Assembly (NCBI RefSeq): GCF_014196915.1
Contig: NZ_JACIEP010000011.1
Coordinates: forward strand, 1-64,000
Direction: 5' to 3'
Source of the DNA: Dysgonomonas hofstadii
Lineage (GTDB): Bacteria; Bacteroidota; Bacteroidia; Bacteroidales; Dysgonomonadaceae
Length of the DNA: 64,000 nt
Both the position numbers and the translations under genes were made by a program. Under the pieces are notes generated by a model. It worked only from the letters and a program-made list of their open reading frames with translations, had not been told where the DNA came from and did no database searches. Of this stretch, positions 6,918 through 15,432 are shown piece by piece; the stretch's first letter is position 1; each line of letters opens with the position of its first letter.

Positions 6918-8377
6918 AAAATATTTTAAAGATGACTGCATTCAGATTATTTAATATAAGTATAGATGATGGTAGTTTTCACTCAGATACAGTGGATTTA
7001 ATTAATCCTTTGCATCATAATAATACTTGTGATAATTATTTCTCATTGATAATAGGAAATAATGGAACAGGAAAAAGTCGTGTGCTCAGTAATATAGCCA
7101 AAGTATACAAGTCTATATTTAATAATAAATACAACCATAATTTATTTGATTCAAAAATAAATCTTGAAACTTTGCCTACTAAAGTCATTGCTATTACCAA
7201 CAGCCTTTCTGATAAATTTCCCCTAGATGACTCATTTAAAAGATATGAATCAGTATACAACCGATATAGGACAGAGAACAATCCCCTTAAAAGTATATAC
7301 AACAATTCTAAATATATTTACTTAGGGACAAGAAGTAAGAATTTATTTTTTTCAAATAAAGCATCTATCAATAGAGCTTTAGATATTTTACTTGAATATT
7401 ATTCTGAAACGGAAATATCTCAATATTACAGACATGTTTTTAATTATTTAGACTTTGAACCAATATTAAAATTACAGTATAAAATTCCGAAAAGTTTTTT
7501 CTCTCTCAATGAAAATAAAATTAACAAAAAAACTCTGTCTCATTATATAGATCAGAAAAGATTGTACAAAAGAGATAGCATAGATTTTAGTGAGAAAACG
7601 GAAGCAATTATAGATACTGTTGGAGATGAAATATGTGATTTCTTAAATCATTCAAAATTGGGTAAACAAGGATTTGGTGAAATCTTAATTAACTTTTCTG
7701 AAAAAAATATTGAACGTTATTCATATGATAAAAGCCAATATTATGGTAATACCTATGAATATAGAATGCTTAACATTCTGAGGAAACTTAATATTATTGG
7801 ATCATATGATATTAAAATCTATAAAAAAGGAGGATTAGAATTCAGTTTTAATGAAGCAAGTTCAGGAGAAGCTAATATTTTATCTACCCTTCTTGCTCTT
7901 ATACCATTACTAGACCACAACAGTTTAGTATTAATAGATGAACCTGAAATAAGCCTTCATCCTATTTGGCAGGCGAAATACATAGAATTATTAAATAAAA
8001 TATTTTCTCATTTTACAGGCTGTCATATTATTATCGCATCACACTCGCACTTTTTAGTTACAGATCTACCTCCAAAACAATCTACTGTTGTTGCTTTACG
8101 CAGTAATAAAAGAGGAAATATAATTTCAGAGATAATGAAGGAATCTACATTCGGATGGAGTGCGGAAGATGTATTATTAAATGTTTTCGGACTACCTACA
8201 ACGAGAAACTATTATTTATCTCAGCTCATTTCTAAAGGACTTGAATTACTTGCGAATAACAATAGAAACATAAGTGAGTATAATAAGATAAAGTGTCAGA
8301 TTAAGGAATATTATCCTCTAATAAAAGATAATGACCCATTAAAAAGCGTAGCAGCTATAATTCTTAAGGAAGGTTGA
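6914..8377 (+). CDS. ABC-type AAA ATPase, Septu PtuA-like
   Basis: The 487-residue ATPase has Walker A GNNGTGKS at 48-55, an ABC signature-like SSGEANIL near 315, Walker B LVLIDEPEISLHP near 337-349 and an H-loop ASHSHFLV near 375. Between them is a long helical insertion, as in SMC/RecF-like AAA_21 proteins. With an HNH nuclease immediately downstream this matches the Septu arrangement (PtuA ATPase plus PtuB nuclease), in which the ATPase controls the nuclease during phage infection. The start overlaps the MNT-HEPN stop by four bases; the stop is two bases before the next ATG. Retron-associated and OLD-like ATPases share these motifs, but no reverse transcriptase or Toprim domain is present. 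Confidence 0.75.
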   Translation: MKNILKMTAFRLFNISIDDGSFHSDTVDLINPLHHNNTCDNYFSLIIGNNGTGKSRVLSNIAKVYKSIFNNKYNHNLFDSKINLETLPTKVIAITNSLSDKFPLDDSFKRYESVYNRYRTENNPLKSIYNNSKYIYLGTRSKNLFFSNKASINRALDILLEYYSETEISQYYRHVFNYLDFEPILKLQYKIPKSFFSLNENKINKKTLSHYIDQKRLYKRDSIDFSEKTEAIIDTVGDEICDFLNHSKLGKQGFGEILINFSEKNIERYSYDKSQYYGNTYEYRMLNILRKLNIIGSYDIKIYKKGGLEFSFNEASSGEANILSTLLALIPLLDHNSLVLIDEPEISLHPIWQAKYIELLNKIFSHFTGCHIIIASHSHFLVTDLPPKQSTVVALRSNKRGNIISEIMKESTFGWSAEDVLLNVFGLPTTRNYYLSQLISKGLELLANNNRNISEYNKIKCQIKEYYPLIKDNDPLKSVAAIILKEG

Positions 8378-8379
8378 TT

Positions 8380-8994
8380 ATGAGCACAATACAGAATGAA
8401 TATACATTCACCCAAGATGAAAGTGCAACAATTAAAGATAATTTTTCGGATCATTTAGATTGGGAAAAAAGTGTTTTTGATAATATTAAGAAAAGTATAA
8501 TTGAACATCTAAGAAAAGAGCAATATAATAGATGTTGTTATTGCAAAAAGGAATTAGGATTTGATTTAAAAAATGTTGATATAGAACACATAATTCCGAA
8601 ATCAAGTTACCCTCAATTTACATTTTACGGTAGAAATCTAGCTTTGAGTTGTCCAGGATGCAATACAATTAAAGGGATGAAAAATGTTTTGAATAATAAT
8701 ATTGTCCGTTATCCTCAAACTGGTAATAAATTTAAGATTATACATCCTCATTATGACAGGTACTCAAACCACATAAGAATTGAGAAAGACTCTGTATACA
8801 TAGCATTAACAGCAAAAGGAAGCGAGACTATCACATATTGTGAATTATTTAGGCTTCAAAATGTAGAAAAAAGAGCAAAAAAATTTCAAGCTATTCAACA
8901 ATCTCCAATAGCTGCTCTTACAGAAGCATTGAGAACATGTTCTCAAAATGAACGAAATGATTTCTTAGATGAAATTCGTAAAATATTGAAATGA
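8380..8994 (+). CDS. HNH endonuclease, Septu PtuB-like
   Basis: I choose ATG 8380 (MSTIQNEYTF, 204 residues) over the upstream TTG at 8374, which overlaps the ATPase stop. The HNH core is complete: CCYCKKELG near 52-60, VDIEHIIPKSSYP with the catalytic His near 70, and LSCPGCNTIKG near 88-98; the four cysteines would hold a structural zinc. The spacing and the ATPase neighbour match PtuB and the retron-associated HNH family (TIGR02646-like). It is probably the DNA-cutting effector of the operon. Confidence 0.8.
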   Translation: MSTIQNEYTFTQDESATIKDNFSDHLDWEKSVFDNIKKSIIEHLRKEQYNRCCYCKKELGFDLKNVDIEHIIPKSSYPQFTFYGRNLALSCPGCNTIKGMKNVLNNNIVRYPQTGNKFKIIHPHYDRYSNHIRIEKDSVYIALTAKGSETITYCELFRLQNVEKRAKKFQAIQQSPIAALTEALRTCSQNERNDFLDEIRKILK

Positions 8995-9425
8995 AATTTA
9001 ATATTTGTTTTACAGAAATAGAGGTTCACATGCTATTTTAACCGCAATTTTTGATTACGTTATTGTTATTCGAGGTTTATATCAAATACATGTCATTTAA
9101 AATAATCCATATATTTATATCTACAAATTATACTCTATATTTTAATTACTAATCACCAAAATCAGTAAATAAAATGTATATTTGAAAATCCTATGGGAAA
9201 ATAGGATATAAACAAATTATTGTAAAACATTGATTCTGTTATTGTAAGATTGGTTCACCCAAAAGTTCACCCTTTTAGGCATTTGGGAGAACTTTTAGTG
9301 AATAACTATGGATAATGACGAACAAGTGCGGACAGTTTCATTATTAGCGAAACCCATTACAAACCGCATTAAAACAAGAAAAGCCACTGATTAAGTGACT
9401 TTTCTAATTATATAAATTTTCGTTC
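8995..9425. other. Noncoding right end of the element
   Basis: About 430 bp of AT-rich DNA without a convincing gene. It contains a short hairpin (TCCTAT/ATAGGA near 9190-9206), paired GTTCACCC boxes (9253-9260 and 9265-9272, a 12-bp period), CCATTACAAACC (9354-9365) shared with the left element end, and the tRNA terminator. It probably holds attachment arm sites; a small RNA cannot be excluded. Confidence 0.4.
9382..9402 (-). terminator. Terminator downstream of tRNA-Pro
   Basis: AGCCACT (9382-9388) pairs with AGTGACT (9394-9400); on the minus strand the stem is followed by TTTTCTTGTTTT. It lies 28 bp beyond the tRNA 3' end. Confidence 0.55.
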
Positions 9426-9441
9426 TTCGTCGGGATACCAG
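9426..9441. repeat. Attachment site at the intact tRNA-Pro
   Basis: This is the second copy of TTCGTCGGGATACCAG (see 1607-1622). It overlaps the 3' end of the tRNA gene, so integration restored the tRNA. Confidence 0.8.
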
Positions 9442-9504
9442 GATTCGAACCTGGGACCCCCTGCTCCCAAAGCAGGTGCGCTAACCGGACTGCGCTACAT
9501 CCCG
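9430..9504 (-). tRNA. tRNA-Pro (anticodon TGG)
   Basis: On the minus strand the gene folds into a full cloverleaf: acceptor CGGGATG pairing with TATCCCG, anticodon arm CCTGC-TTTGGGA-GCAGG with anticodon TGG, and a T arm CCAGG-TTCGAAT-CCTGG. Discriminator base is A and CCA is not encoded, as usual in Bacteroidetes. Its 3' end is the integration site of the 1.6-9.4 kb element. Confidence 0.95.
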
Positions 9505-9523
9505 TTTTTGCTGTATTGCGGTG

Positions 9524-9554
9524 CAAAGATATAATGAATTTTCAATACTACAAA
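9524..9554 (-). promoter_or_regulatory. Promoter of tRNA-Pro
   Basis: On the minus strand TTTG (complement of 9551-9554), a 19-bp spacer and TATCTTTG (complement of 9524-9531) fit the Bacteroidetes promoter consensus well, 20 bp before the tRNA 5' end. Confidence 0.75.
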
Positions 9555-9609
9555 AAATAAGGAGAAAAATAAAACAAATAAATTGAACCCATGATATAAA
9601 TATAACAAA

Positions 9610-9633
9610 ACCAGTGAATATGTATTCACTGGT
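9610..9633 (-). terminator. Terminator of glyA
   Basis: ACCAGTGAAT (9610-9619) pairs perfectly with ATTCACTGGT (9624-9633); the minus-strand product runs into TTTTGTTAT. Confidence 0.75.
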
Positions 9634-9683
9634 CTGTACGGGTTTTACTGAAAGACTATTGTTTTGTTCTTCCCGATTTGTTA

Positions 9684-10964
9684 TTACCAGGCAAACAAAG
9701 GATAATCTTTCATTATGGAATTTACTTTTTCATGAACAGATTTTATCGTGTTTCCGTCTTCAGGATTTGAAAGAACGGTATCTATCATTTCCACGATCTC
9801 ACCCATTAGCGGCTCCTTTGCCCCACGTGTTGTGATAGCTGGTGTGCCAAACCGAAGTCCCGAGGTAAGGAACGGGCTACGGCTGTCGAACGGAACCATG
9901 TTCTTATTTGTTGTAATATCGGCTTCCACAAGAACTCTCTCTGCTAACTTTCCTGTCAGTTCAGGGAATTTTGGGCGAAGGTCTATCAGCATCGAATGGT
10001 TATCTGTTCCACCTGATACGACTTTATATCCTTTGTCCATAAATGCCTGTGCCATTGCTGCGGCATTTTTCTTCACCTGTGTCTGATATTCTTTATAGGA
10101 AGGATCGAGCGCTTCACCAAAAGATACTGCTTTTGCTGCTATCACATGTTCAAGTGGGCCACCCTGTATTCCCGGGAATACAGCAGAGTCAAGCAATGCC
10201 GACATCATCCGCACTTCTCCTTTCGGTGTTTTCTTGCCCCATGGGTTTTCAAAATCCTTACCTAATAAGATAGCGCCACCGCGAGGGCCACGAAGTGTTT
10301 TATGTGTTGTTGTAGTTACTATGTGTGCGTGAGGTAGCGGATTGTTTAATAATCCTGCGGCAACTAATCCGGCAGGATGCGCCATGTCTACCATAAATAT
10401 TGCGCCTATTTCGTCTGCTACTTTGCGGATGCGTGCATAATCCCAGTCACGGGAGTAAGCAGATGCGCCAGCTATAATTACTTTTGGCTTTTCGGTACGG
10501 GCCACCTGTTCCAGTTGTTCGTAGTCTACTTGTTCTGTATCTTGGCGTACATTGTATTCTAAGGCGTGGAACATAAGTCCCGAAAAGTTTACAGGTGAAC
10601 CATGAGAAAGGTGCCCTCCATGTGAGAGGTTCAATCCTAAAAATTTATCTCCGGCCTGCATACATGCAAGAAATACAGCGGCATTTGCCTGCGCGCCCGA
10701 ATGCGGTTGTACATTTGCCCATTCTGCTCCGAATATTTCTTTCAAACGATCGATTGCCAGTTGTTCGCTGAGGTCTACTATTTCACATCCCCCATAATAT
10801 CTTTTCCCCGGATAGCCTTCGGCGTATTTATTGGTTAATACCGAGCCCATAGCTTCCATTACTTGCTGGCTTACAAAGTTTTCTGACGCGATAAGTTCGA
10901 TTCCTTTCAGTTGTCGCTGACGTTCTCTTTCGATGATGTCAAAAATTGCAGTGTCTCTTTTCAT
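9684..10964 (-). CDS. glyA: Serine hydroxymethyltransferase
   Basis: The 426-residue enzyme interconverts serine and glycine with tetrahydrofolate and feeds one-carbon metabolism. It has the full fold-type I family signature: [14 protein letters not shown] at the N terminus, [13 protein letters not shown], and the PLP lysine Lys222 in [14 protein letters not shown]. Length and motifs are typical of the cytosolic bacterial enzyme. It follows rlmD on the same strand after about 95 bp and ends in a strong terminator. Confidence 0.97.
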   Translation of the reverse strand: MKRDTAIFDIIERERQRQLKGIELIASENFVSQQVMEAMGSVLTNKYAEGYPGKRYYGGCEIVDLSEQLAIDRLKEIFGAEWANVQPHSGAQANAAVFLACMQAGDKFLGLNLSHGGHLSHGSPVNFSGLMFHALEYNVRQDTEQVDYEQLEQVARTEKPKVIIAGASAYSRDWDYARIRKVADEIGAIFMVDMAHPAGLVAAGLLNNPLPHAHIVTTTTHKTLRGPRGGAILLGKDFENPWGKKTPKGEVRMMSALLDSAVFPGIQGGPLEHVIAAKAVSFGEALDPSYKEYQTQVKKNAAAMAQAFMDKGYKVVSGGTDNHSMLIDLRPKFPELTGKLAERVLVEADITTNKNMVPFDSRSPFLTSGLRFGTPAITTRGAKEPLMGEIVEMIDTVLSNPEDGNTIKSVHEKVNSIMKDYPLFAW

Positions 10965-11059
10965 AAGTAGAATAATTTATTATGAGGTGAAAATATTATG
11001 ATTACAAAGGTAATGATTATAATAAAATTGTAACGGTTTTTAATCTATTCTTTCTTCGG

Positions 11060-12469
11060 TTACCGTTTTTCAAGCAGCACTACATTCTCCACATGATGCG
11101 TATGTGGAAACATATCCACAGGCTGCACTTTTACCACTTTGTATTTTTCGTCCATAAGTGACAGGTCACGGGCTTGTGTAGCCGGATTGCAGCTAACGTA
11201 AACTATCCTTTCGGGATTGGCGAATAATATTGTTTTTATCACATCATCGTGCATTCCTGCCCGTGGTGGATCGGTGATGATTACATCGGGGCGACCATGT
11301 TCGCTGATAAAATCCTCTGTAAGAATATCCTTCATGTCTCCGGCATAGAAAAGGGTATTTTCTATCTTATTGTTTGAGGAATTGAATTTAGCATCCTCTA
11401 TGGCATCTTCCACATATTCTATTCCGACTACTTTTTTAGCCTGTCGGGCGACGAAATTCGCAATAGTTCCCGTTCCTGTATACAAGTCATACACCAGTTC
11501 ATTTCCTGTTAGTCCGGCAAAATCCCTTGCTATTTTATACAGATTATAAGCCTGTTCACTATTTGTCTGGTAGAATGATTTCGGGCCGATCTTGAATTTT
11601 AACCCCTCCATTTCTTCGAAGATGAAATCATTCCCTTTCCATGTAAGGACGATCTGATCGGTAATGGTATCGTTCGCTTTCTCATTTATAATATACAAAA
11701 GAGAGGTTATTTCCTGGAATTTATCGGCAATTGCATTCAATAGGTCTTCTCTCTGCACCCTGTCGTTATCGTAAAATATTACAATGAGCATCAGTTCTCC
11801 TGTTGTGGATGTACGGACAATAATATTTCGCATCAATCCGCCCCTGTTACGCAGATCGAAGAAGGTATATTCTTTTTCGTGGCAATATTCACGGATAAAA
11901 TTCCTTATCCGGTTCGAAATATCATCCTGCAACCAGCATTTGTTTATATCCAACACCTTATCGAACATGCCCGGGATATGGAAGCCGACAGCATTCATAT
12001 TATCGAATGTCTCCCCTGACTGTATCTGCTCCAGTGTAAGCCATTTTTTGTTTGAGAAGGTGAATTCCAGCTTGTTGCGATAGAATTCTGTTTTTTCAGA
12101 GCCTAATATCGGCTGTATTTCGGGCAACTCTATTTTGCCTATACGTGTAAGATTATCAACGACTTGTTTTTGTTTATATTTCAGCTGTTCAGAGTAGGGC
12201 AGTATCTGCCACTTACACCCCCCGCAAATACCGAAGTGTTCGCAAAACGCCTCCCTGCGGTTTTCCGAAAACCTGACAAACCTGACAGGTTTCCCTTCTG
12301 CATATTTATTTTTTTTGCGGGTAAGCTTCAGGTCGATTACGTCTCCCGGTACAACATAGGGTATAAACACAACCATATCGTCTATTTTGGCTATTGCTTT
12401 TCCTTCAGCAGCGATGTCTGTTATCTCAACGTTTTCTATCAGTGGCAGTTCCTTTTTTTTTCGGCTCAT
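11060..12469 (-). CDS. rlmD: 23S rRNA m5U methyltransferase (RlmD/RumA family)
   Basis: The 469-residue protein has an N-terminal TRAM domain, an iron-sulfur cluster motif with Cys76, Cys82 and Cys85 in CEHFGICGGCKW plus a later Cys in INKCWLQD, and a C-terminal SAM methyltransferase domain with VYDLYTGTGTIANF, TDPPRAGMHDD and the catalytic cysteine in YVSCNPATQARDL. These enzymes methylate U1939 (or U747) of 23S rRNA. Bacteroidetes often carry several paralogues, so the exact target base is inferred. Confidence 0.9.
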   Translation of the reverse strand: MSRKKKELPLIENVEITDIAAEGKAIAKIDDMVVFIPYVVPGDVIDLKLTRKKNKYAEGKPVRFVRFSENRREAFCEHFGICGGCKWQILPYSEQLKYKQKQVVDNLTRIGKIELPEIQPILGSEKTEFYRNKLEFTFSNKKWLTLEQIQSGETFDNMNAVGFHIPGMFDKVLDINKCWLQDDISNRIRNFIREYCHEKEYTFFDLRNRGGLMRNIIVRTSTTGELMLIVIFYDNDRVQREDLLNAIADKFQEITSLLYIINEKANDTITDQIVLTWKGNDFIFEEMEGLKFKIGPKSFYQTNSEQAYNLYKIARDFAGLTGNELVYDLYTGTGTIANFVARQAKKVVGIEYVEDAIEDAKFNSSNNKIENTLFYAGDMKDILTEDFISEHGRPDVIITDPPRAGMHDDVIKTILFANPERIVYVSCNPATQARDLSLMDEKYKVVKVQPVDMFPHTHHVENVVLLEKR

Positions 12470-12667
12470 TTGTTTTTAGTTATAGAAATGGAATGCAAAG
12501 ATAAATATTTACTTGTTAATTACGTGAATAAGCAGTAGCGATTGTCAAAACCTGACACACCAGACACTTCGCTACGCTCCGTTCAATGTGCTAATTAGTA
12601 AATATGCCAATGTGCCAATGATGGTAATCAACAAAGAACTCCAATTACTCTTTTTACTCTGTGTTTC

Positions 12668-12795
12668 AAAAAAGTTACAATCAACGATCGCCGAAGCGAA
12701 GGCGAGGCAAATGTTACACTTTTGAAGTTTTTTTCAATCAAAACCTGACACGTTTTCTCGCAAAGCCGCAAAGTATAATTTTAATTTATACTCTC
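12668..12795. repeat. Dispersed intergenic repeat, copy 1
   Basis: The 44 bases at 12668-12711 are identical to 33437-33480, and the tract 12752-12795 (TCTCGCAAAG through TTTATACTCTC) recurs at 33587-33638 with a 7-base insertion. Both copies lie between genes. Confidence 0.8.
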
Positions 12796-12936
12796 CCTGC
12801 CCCTTAGGGGGAGCCAGAGGGGGCTTCTACTACCTACTCTCCCCTTGCTCGCGCAGACTTCCAGTCTGTGTGTTGCGAAGCAAAAAGATCGCTCGGGGAA
12901 GCACGGACAAGATGTCCGCACCGGCGGGGGAAACTT

Positions 12937-12977
12937 GTTTACTTGTATCTCGTTTACTTGTATCTCGTTTACTTGTC
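12937..12977. repeat. 15-bp tandem repeat, 2.7 copies
   Basis: GTTTACTTGTATCTC is repeated at 12937-12951 and 12952-12966, followed by a partial third copy to 12977. It lies inside a spurious reading frame. Confidence 0.85.
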
Positions 12978-13106
12978 AACTTTATCCTTGTCAAAGATCG
13001 CTTCTACTACCTACTCTCATATTTATAGATAAAGCAATTGGAATAAAATGCAGTTTCAGTTTGCTGTTTTTTTTATATAAAAAAACAAAAAACATAAAAA
13101 AGAATA

Positions 13107-13114
13107 TATCTTTG
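13107..13114 (+). promoter_or_regulatory. -7 box of the outer-membrane barrel gene
   Basis: TATCTTTG matches TAnnTTTG and lies 59 bp before the ATG at 13174. No well-spaced TTTG is seen. Confidence 0.55.
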
Positions 13115-13173
13115 CGGATACTTGAAAAAGTTAAACTAAACACGATTATTTATCTTAATTAACTGAATTGATT

Positions 13174-13839
13174 ATGAAAACTTTTATCAAAACAGCTTTA
13201 ATAGCAGTGGCAGTCCTAGTCGGAATGAGTGCTAATGCACAGGAAAAACCGCTTACTTTCGGAGTAAAGGCAGGTATGAGTCTTTCAAATTTTAATGGTG
13301 ATCTGGATATGGACGCTAAAATAGGATTTAATGCCGGAGTAACAATGGATTATGCTTTAGCTCCGGATTTATATTTATTAACAGGATTGGATTTCACTAC
13401 AAAAGGTGCAAAAGATGGTGATGATTTTAAAATGAAATTAAATCTTTCATATTTACAACTTCCTATACATGTAGGTTATAAATTGAATATCTCCGAAAAT
13501 ACTCGACTCAATTTACATGCCGGGCCATACCTTGCATATGCTGTAAGCGGAAAATGGAAAGTTAAAGAAGGTGGAGTCGAAGGAAGTATTGATGCTTTTG
13601 GTGATGAAGTAGATGCGGTTGGCTTGAAAATGAAAAGATTTGATTTCGGTTTAGGTCTTGGAGTTGGGGTAGAGTTTGGTCAATTTAATGTTGGACTCGG
13701 CTATGACCTTGGATTGTTAAATATAGCAGATTTTGGGAAAAATGTTGAAATCGATGAAGAAGGGACTATAACCGTGGATGCTAGTAATTTTAAAGTTCGT
13801 AACATGAATGCATACCTTACAGTAGGATATAAATTCTAA
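13174..13839 (+). CDS. Outer-membrane beta-barrel protein
   Basis: From ATG 13174 the product has 221 residues with a clear signal peptide, MKTFIKTALIAVAVLVGMSANA, cleaved before QEKPL. The mature part begins FGVKAGMSLSNFNG and alternates strands typical of the porin-family OMP_b-brl_2 barrel, ending in NMNAYLTVGYKF with a C-terminal aromatic residue as barrels do. I prefer this start over the TTG at 13168. A strong hairpin terminator follows, so it is monocistronic. Ligand unknown. Confidence 0.85.
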   Translation: MKTFIKTALIAVAVLVGMSANAQEKPLTFGVKAGMSLSNFNGDLDMDAKIGFNAGVTMDYALAPDLYLLTGLDFTTKGAKDGDDFKMKLNLSYLQLPIHVGYKLNISENTRLNLHAGPYLAYAVSGKWKVKEGGVEGSIDAFGDEVDAVGLKMKRFDFGLGLGVGVEFGQFNVGLGYDLGLLNIADFGKNVEIDEEGTITVDASNFKVRNMNAYLTVGYKF

Positions 13840-13860
13840 TAAATAGAATATGAAGTGTAT

Positions 13861-13883
13861 AAAGCCCGGCAACACCGGGCTTT
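13861..13883 (+). terminator. Terminator after the barrel gene
   Basis: AAAGCCCGG (13861-13869) pairs perfectly with CCGGGCTTT (13875-13883), then CTTATTTTAT. Confidence 0.85.
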
Positions 13884-13940
13884 CTTATTTTATTTACCAC
13901 CTCTCTAAAACCTTTCCATACAAAATATTGTTTTTATTAT

Positions 13941-13948
13941 TATCTTTG
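13941..13948 (+). promoter_or_regulatory. -7 box before rpoN
   Basis: TATCTTTG lies 26 bp upstream of the rpoN ATG and fits TAnnTTTG; the -33 element is not at ideal spacing. Confidence 0.5.
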
Positions 13949-13974
13949 TCTTAATAGATTATGCGCACTAGTTT

Positions 13975-15432
13975 ATGGCTCTGAAACAACAATTACAACT
14001 AAAACAACAGCAGAGGCTTTCGCCTTTGCAGATGCAGGTTATCAAGCTCACTGAGCTGCCTGTTATAGAATTGGAAGAGCGTATAAAACAAGAATTGGAA
14101 GATAATCCCGCACTCGAGGAAGGGCTGGAGCCAACAGAAGATGCATCGGAATTTGACGATGATTACAGTGCCGATGATGATGGTAACATATCGCAAGAGG
14201 ATATTACCCTTGGCGATTATATGAACGAAGAAGAAATCCCTGATTATCAGCTTCGAGAAAATAAACAAGTGTCTTCCAGACAAGAAGAAATCCCTTTCTC
14301 GGTAGCTTCTTCACTCCATGAATATTTGTTGGAGCAGTTAAGAGAATGTGAGTTTAAGGAAGAGGATGAAAAAATAGCCGAATATATAATCGGTAATATC
14401 GATGAAAGCGGCTATCTGGACCGTTCTTTATCTGCTATCTCAGACGATCTTATTTTTCAACAGAATATTGATGTGTCAGTTTCCCGGCTTGAAGAGCTTT
14501 TGAATGTTATTCAGGATTTCGAGCCGGCAGGTATAGGTGCGCGGTCTTTGCAGGAATGTTTGTTGCTACAACTGAAAAGGAAAGAGAAAACAGAAACTAC
14601 AGGAGTTGCCATTGACATCATAACAAATTATTTTGACGAATTTTCGAAAAGACATTACGATAAGATAATAAAGCATCTGGGTATTGATGAGGTGCAAATG
14701 AAAGATATAATTCAGGAGATCACTACCCTGAATCCTAAACCGGGGAATAGCTGGGGCGATTCTATGGAAGCCACCCTGAGCACAATCGTTCCCGATTTTA
14801 TTGTCGAATCTTATAACGGAGAATTGTTTCTGAGCCTCAACAACAGGAATATCCCTGATCTGCGTGTCAGCCGGGAATACTCCGATATGCTGAAGGGGTA
14901 TGCCGATAACAAAGAGAGCATGTCGAATGACAGTAAGAATGCCGTCTTGTTCGTCAAACAAAAACTGGATTCTGCCCGTTGGTTCATAGAGGCTATCAAG
15001 CAAAGGCAAGATACGTTGCAGCGCACGATGAAAGCTATAATGGATATGCAGTACGATTTTTTTCTGTCGGGAGACGAAACCCAGCTGAAGCCAATGATAC
15101 TGAAAGATGTGGCCGAGCGTACGGGGTACGATATATCCACTATATCGCGTGTGAGTAACAGTAAGTATGTGCAGACGAATTTCGGAATATATTCGCTTAA
15201 ATATTTCTTTTCGGAATCGATGCAGACCGACAGTGGTGAGGAGATCTCGTCCCGTGAGGTAAAGGCTATCCTGAAAGAATGCATTGAGAACGAGGATAAG
15301 AAGAAGCCATTGACAGACGATCGCCTGTCGGAAATATTAAAGGAAAAAGGGTATATAATTGCCCGTCGTACTGTAGCCAAATACCGGGAACAAATGAATT
15401 TGCCTGTTGCCCGGTTAAGAAAAGAAATATGA
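13975..15432 (+). CDS. rpoN: RNA polymerase sigma-54 factor
   Basis: The 485-residue protein shows all parts of sigma-54: a glutamine-rich N terminus LKQQQRLSPLQMQVIKL for activator response, an acidic linker (about 50-90), the core-binding domain with GNIDESGYLDRSL and DFEPAGIGARSLQECLLLQL, a DNA-binding HTH (VAERTGYDISTISRVSNSKY) and the RpoN box ARRTVAKYREQMNLP near the end. It directs polymerase to -24/-12 promoters with AAA activators. The stop overlaps the next ATG by four bases. Confidence 0.97.
   Translation: MALKQQLQLKQQQRLSPLQMQVIKLTELPVIELEERIKQELEDNPALEEGLEPTEDASEFDDDYSADDDGNISQEDITLGDYMNEEEIPDYQLRENKQVSSRQEEIPFSVASSLHEYLLEQLRECEFKEEDEKIAEYIIGNIDESGYLDRSLSAISDDLIFQQNIDVSVSRLEELLNVIQDFEPAGIGARSLQECLLLQLKRKEKTETTGVAIDIITNYFDEFSKRHYDKIIKHLGIDEVQMKDIIQEITTLNPKPGNSWGDSMEATLSTIVPDFIVESYNGELFLSLNNRNIPDLRVSREYSDMLKGYADNKESMSNDSKNAVLFVKQKLDSARWFIEAIKQRQDTLQRTMKAIMDMQYDFFLSGDETQLKPMILKDVAERTGYDISTISRVSNSKYVQTNFGIYSLKYFFSESMQTDSGEEISSREVKAILKECIENEDKKKPLTDDRLSEILKEKGYIIARRTVAKYREQMNLPVARLRKEI

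Larger units (their letters stand above)
12470..13173. other. Repeat-rich spacer
   Basis: About 700 bp with no convincing gene. It contains fragments of dispersed repeats: CTGACAGGT-like pieces, a 44-bp block (12668-12711) identical to 33437-33480, a second shared block (12752-12795), a GGGGGAGCCAGAGGGGGC motif, GC-rich hairpins at 12850-12930 and a 15-bp tandem repeat. The last 100 bp are AT-rich promoter DNA for the next gene. Confidence 0.6.

Noticed and set aside
6042-8994. Calling the operon a retron-type or OLD/Gabija-type system
   Set aside because: There is no reverse transcriptase, no Toprim domain and no UvrD-like helicase; the ATPase-HNH pair fits Septu best.
1607-9425. Conjugation or mobilisation module in the element
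   Set aside because: No relaxase, coupling protein or Tra gene is found; the HUH protein looks like a replication initiator.
12845-13162. 105-codon frame containing the 15-bp tandem repeat
   Set aside because: It runs through dispersed repeat DNA and low-complexity sequence, has a repetitive TCISFTC-type product and no family signal.
13975-15432. Large minus-strand frames over rpoN (for example 14811-15485)
   Set aside because: They are antisense shadows of a well-conserved gene and have no domain signal.
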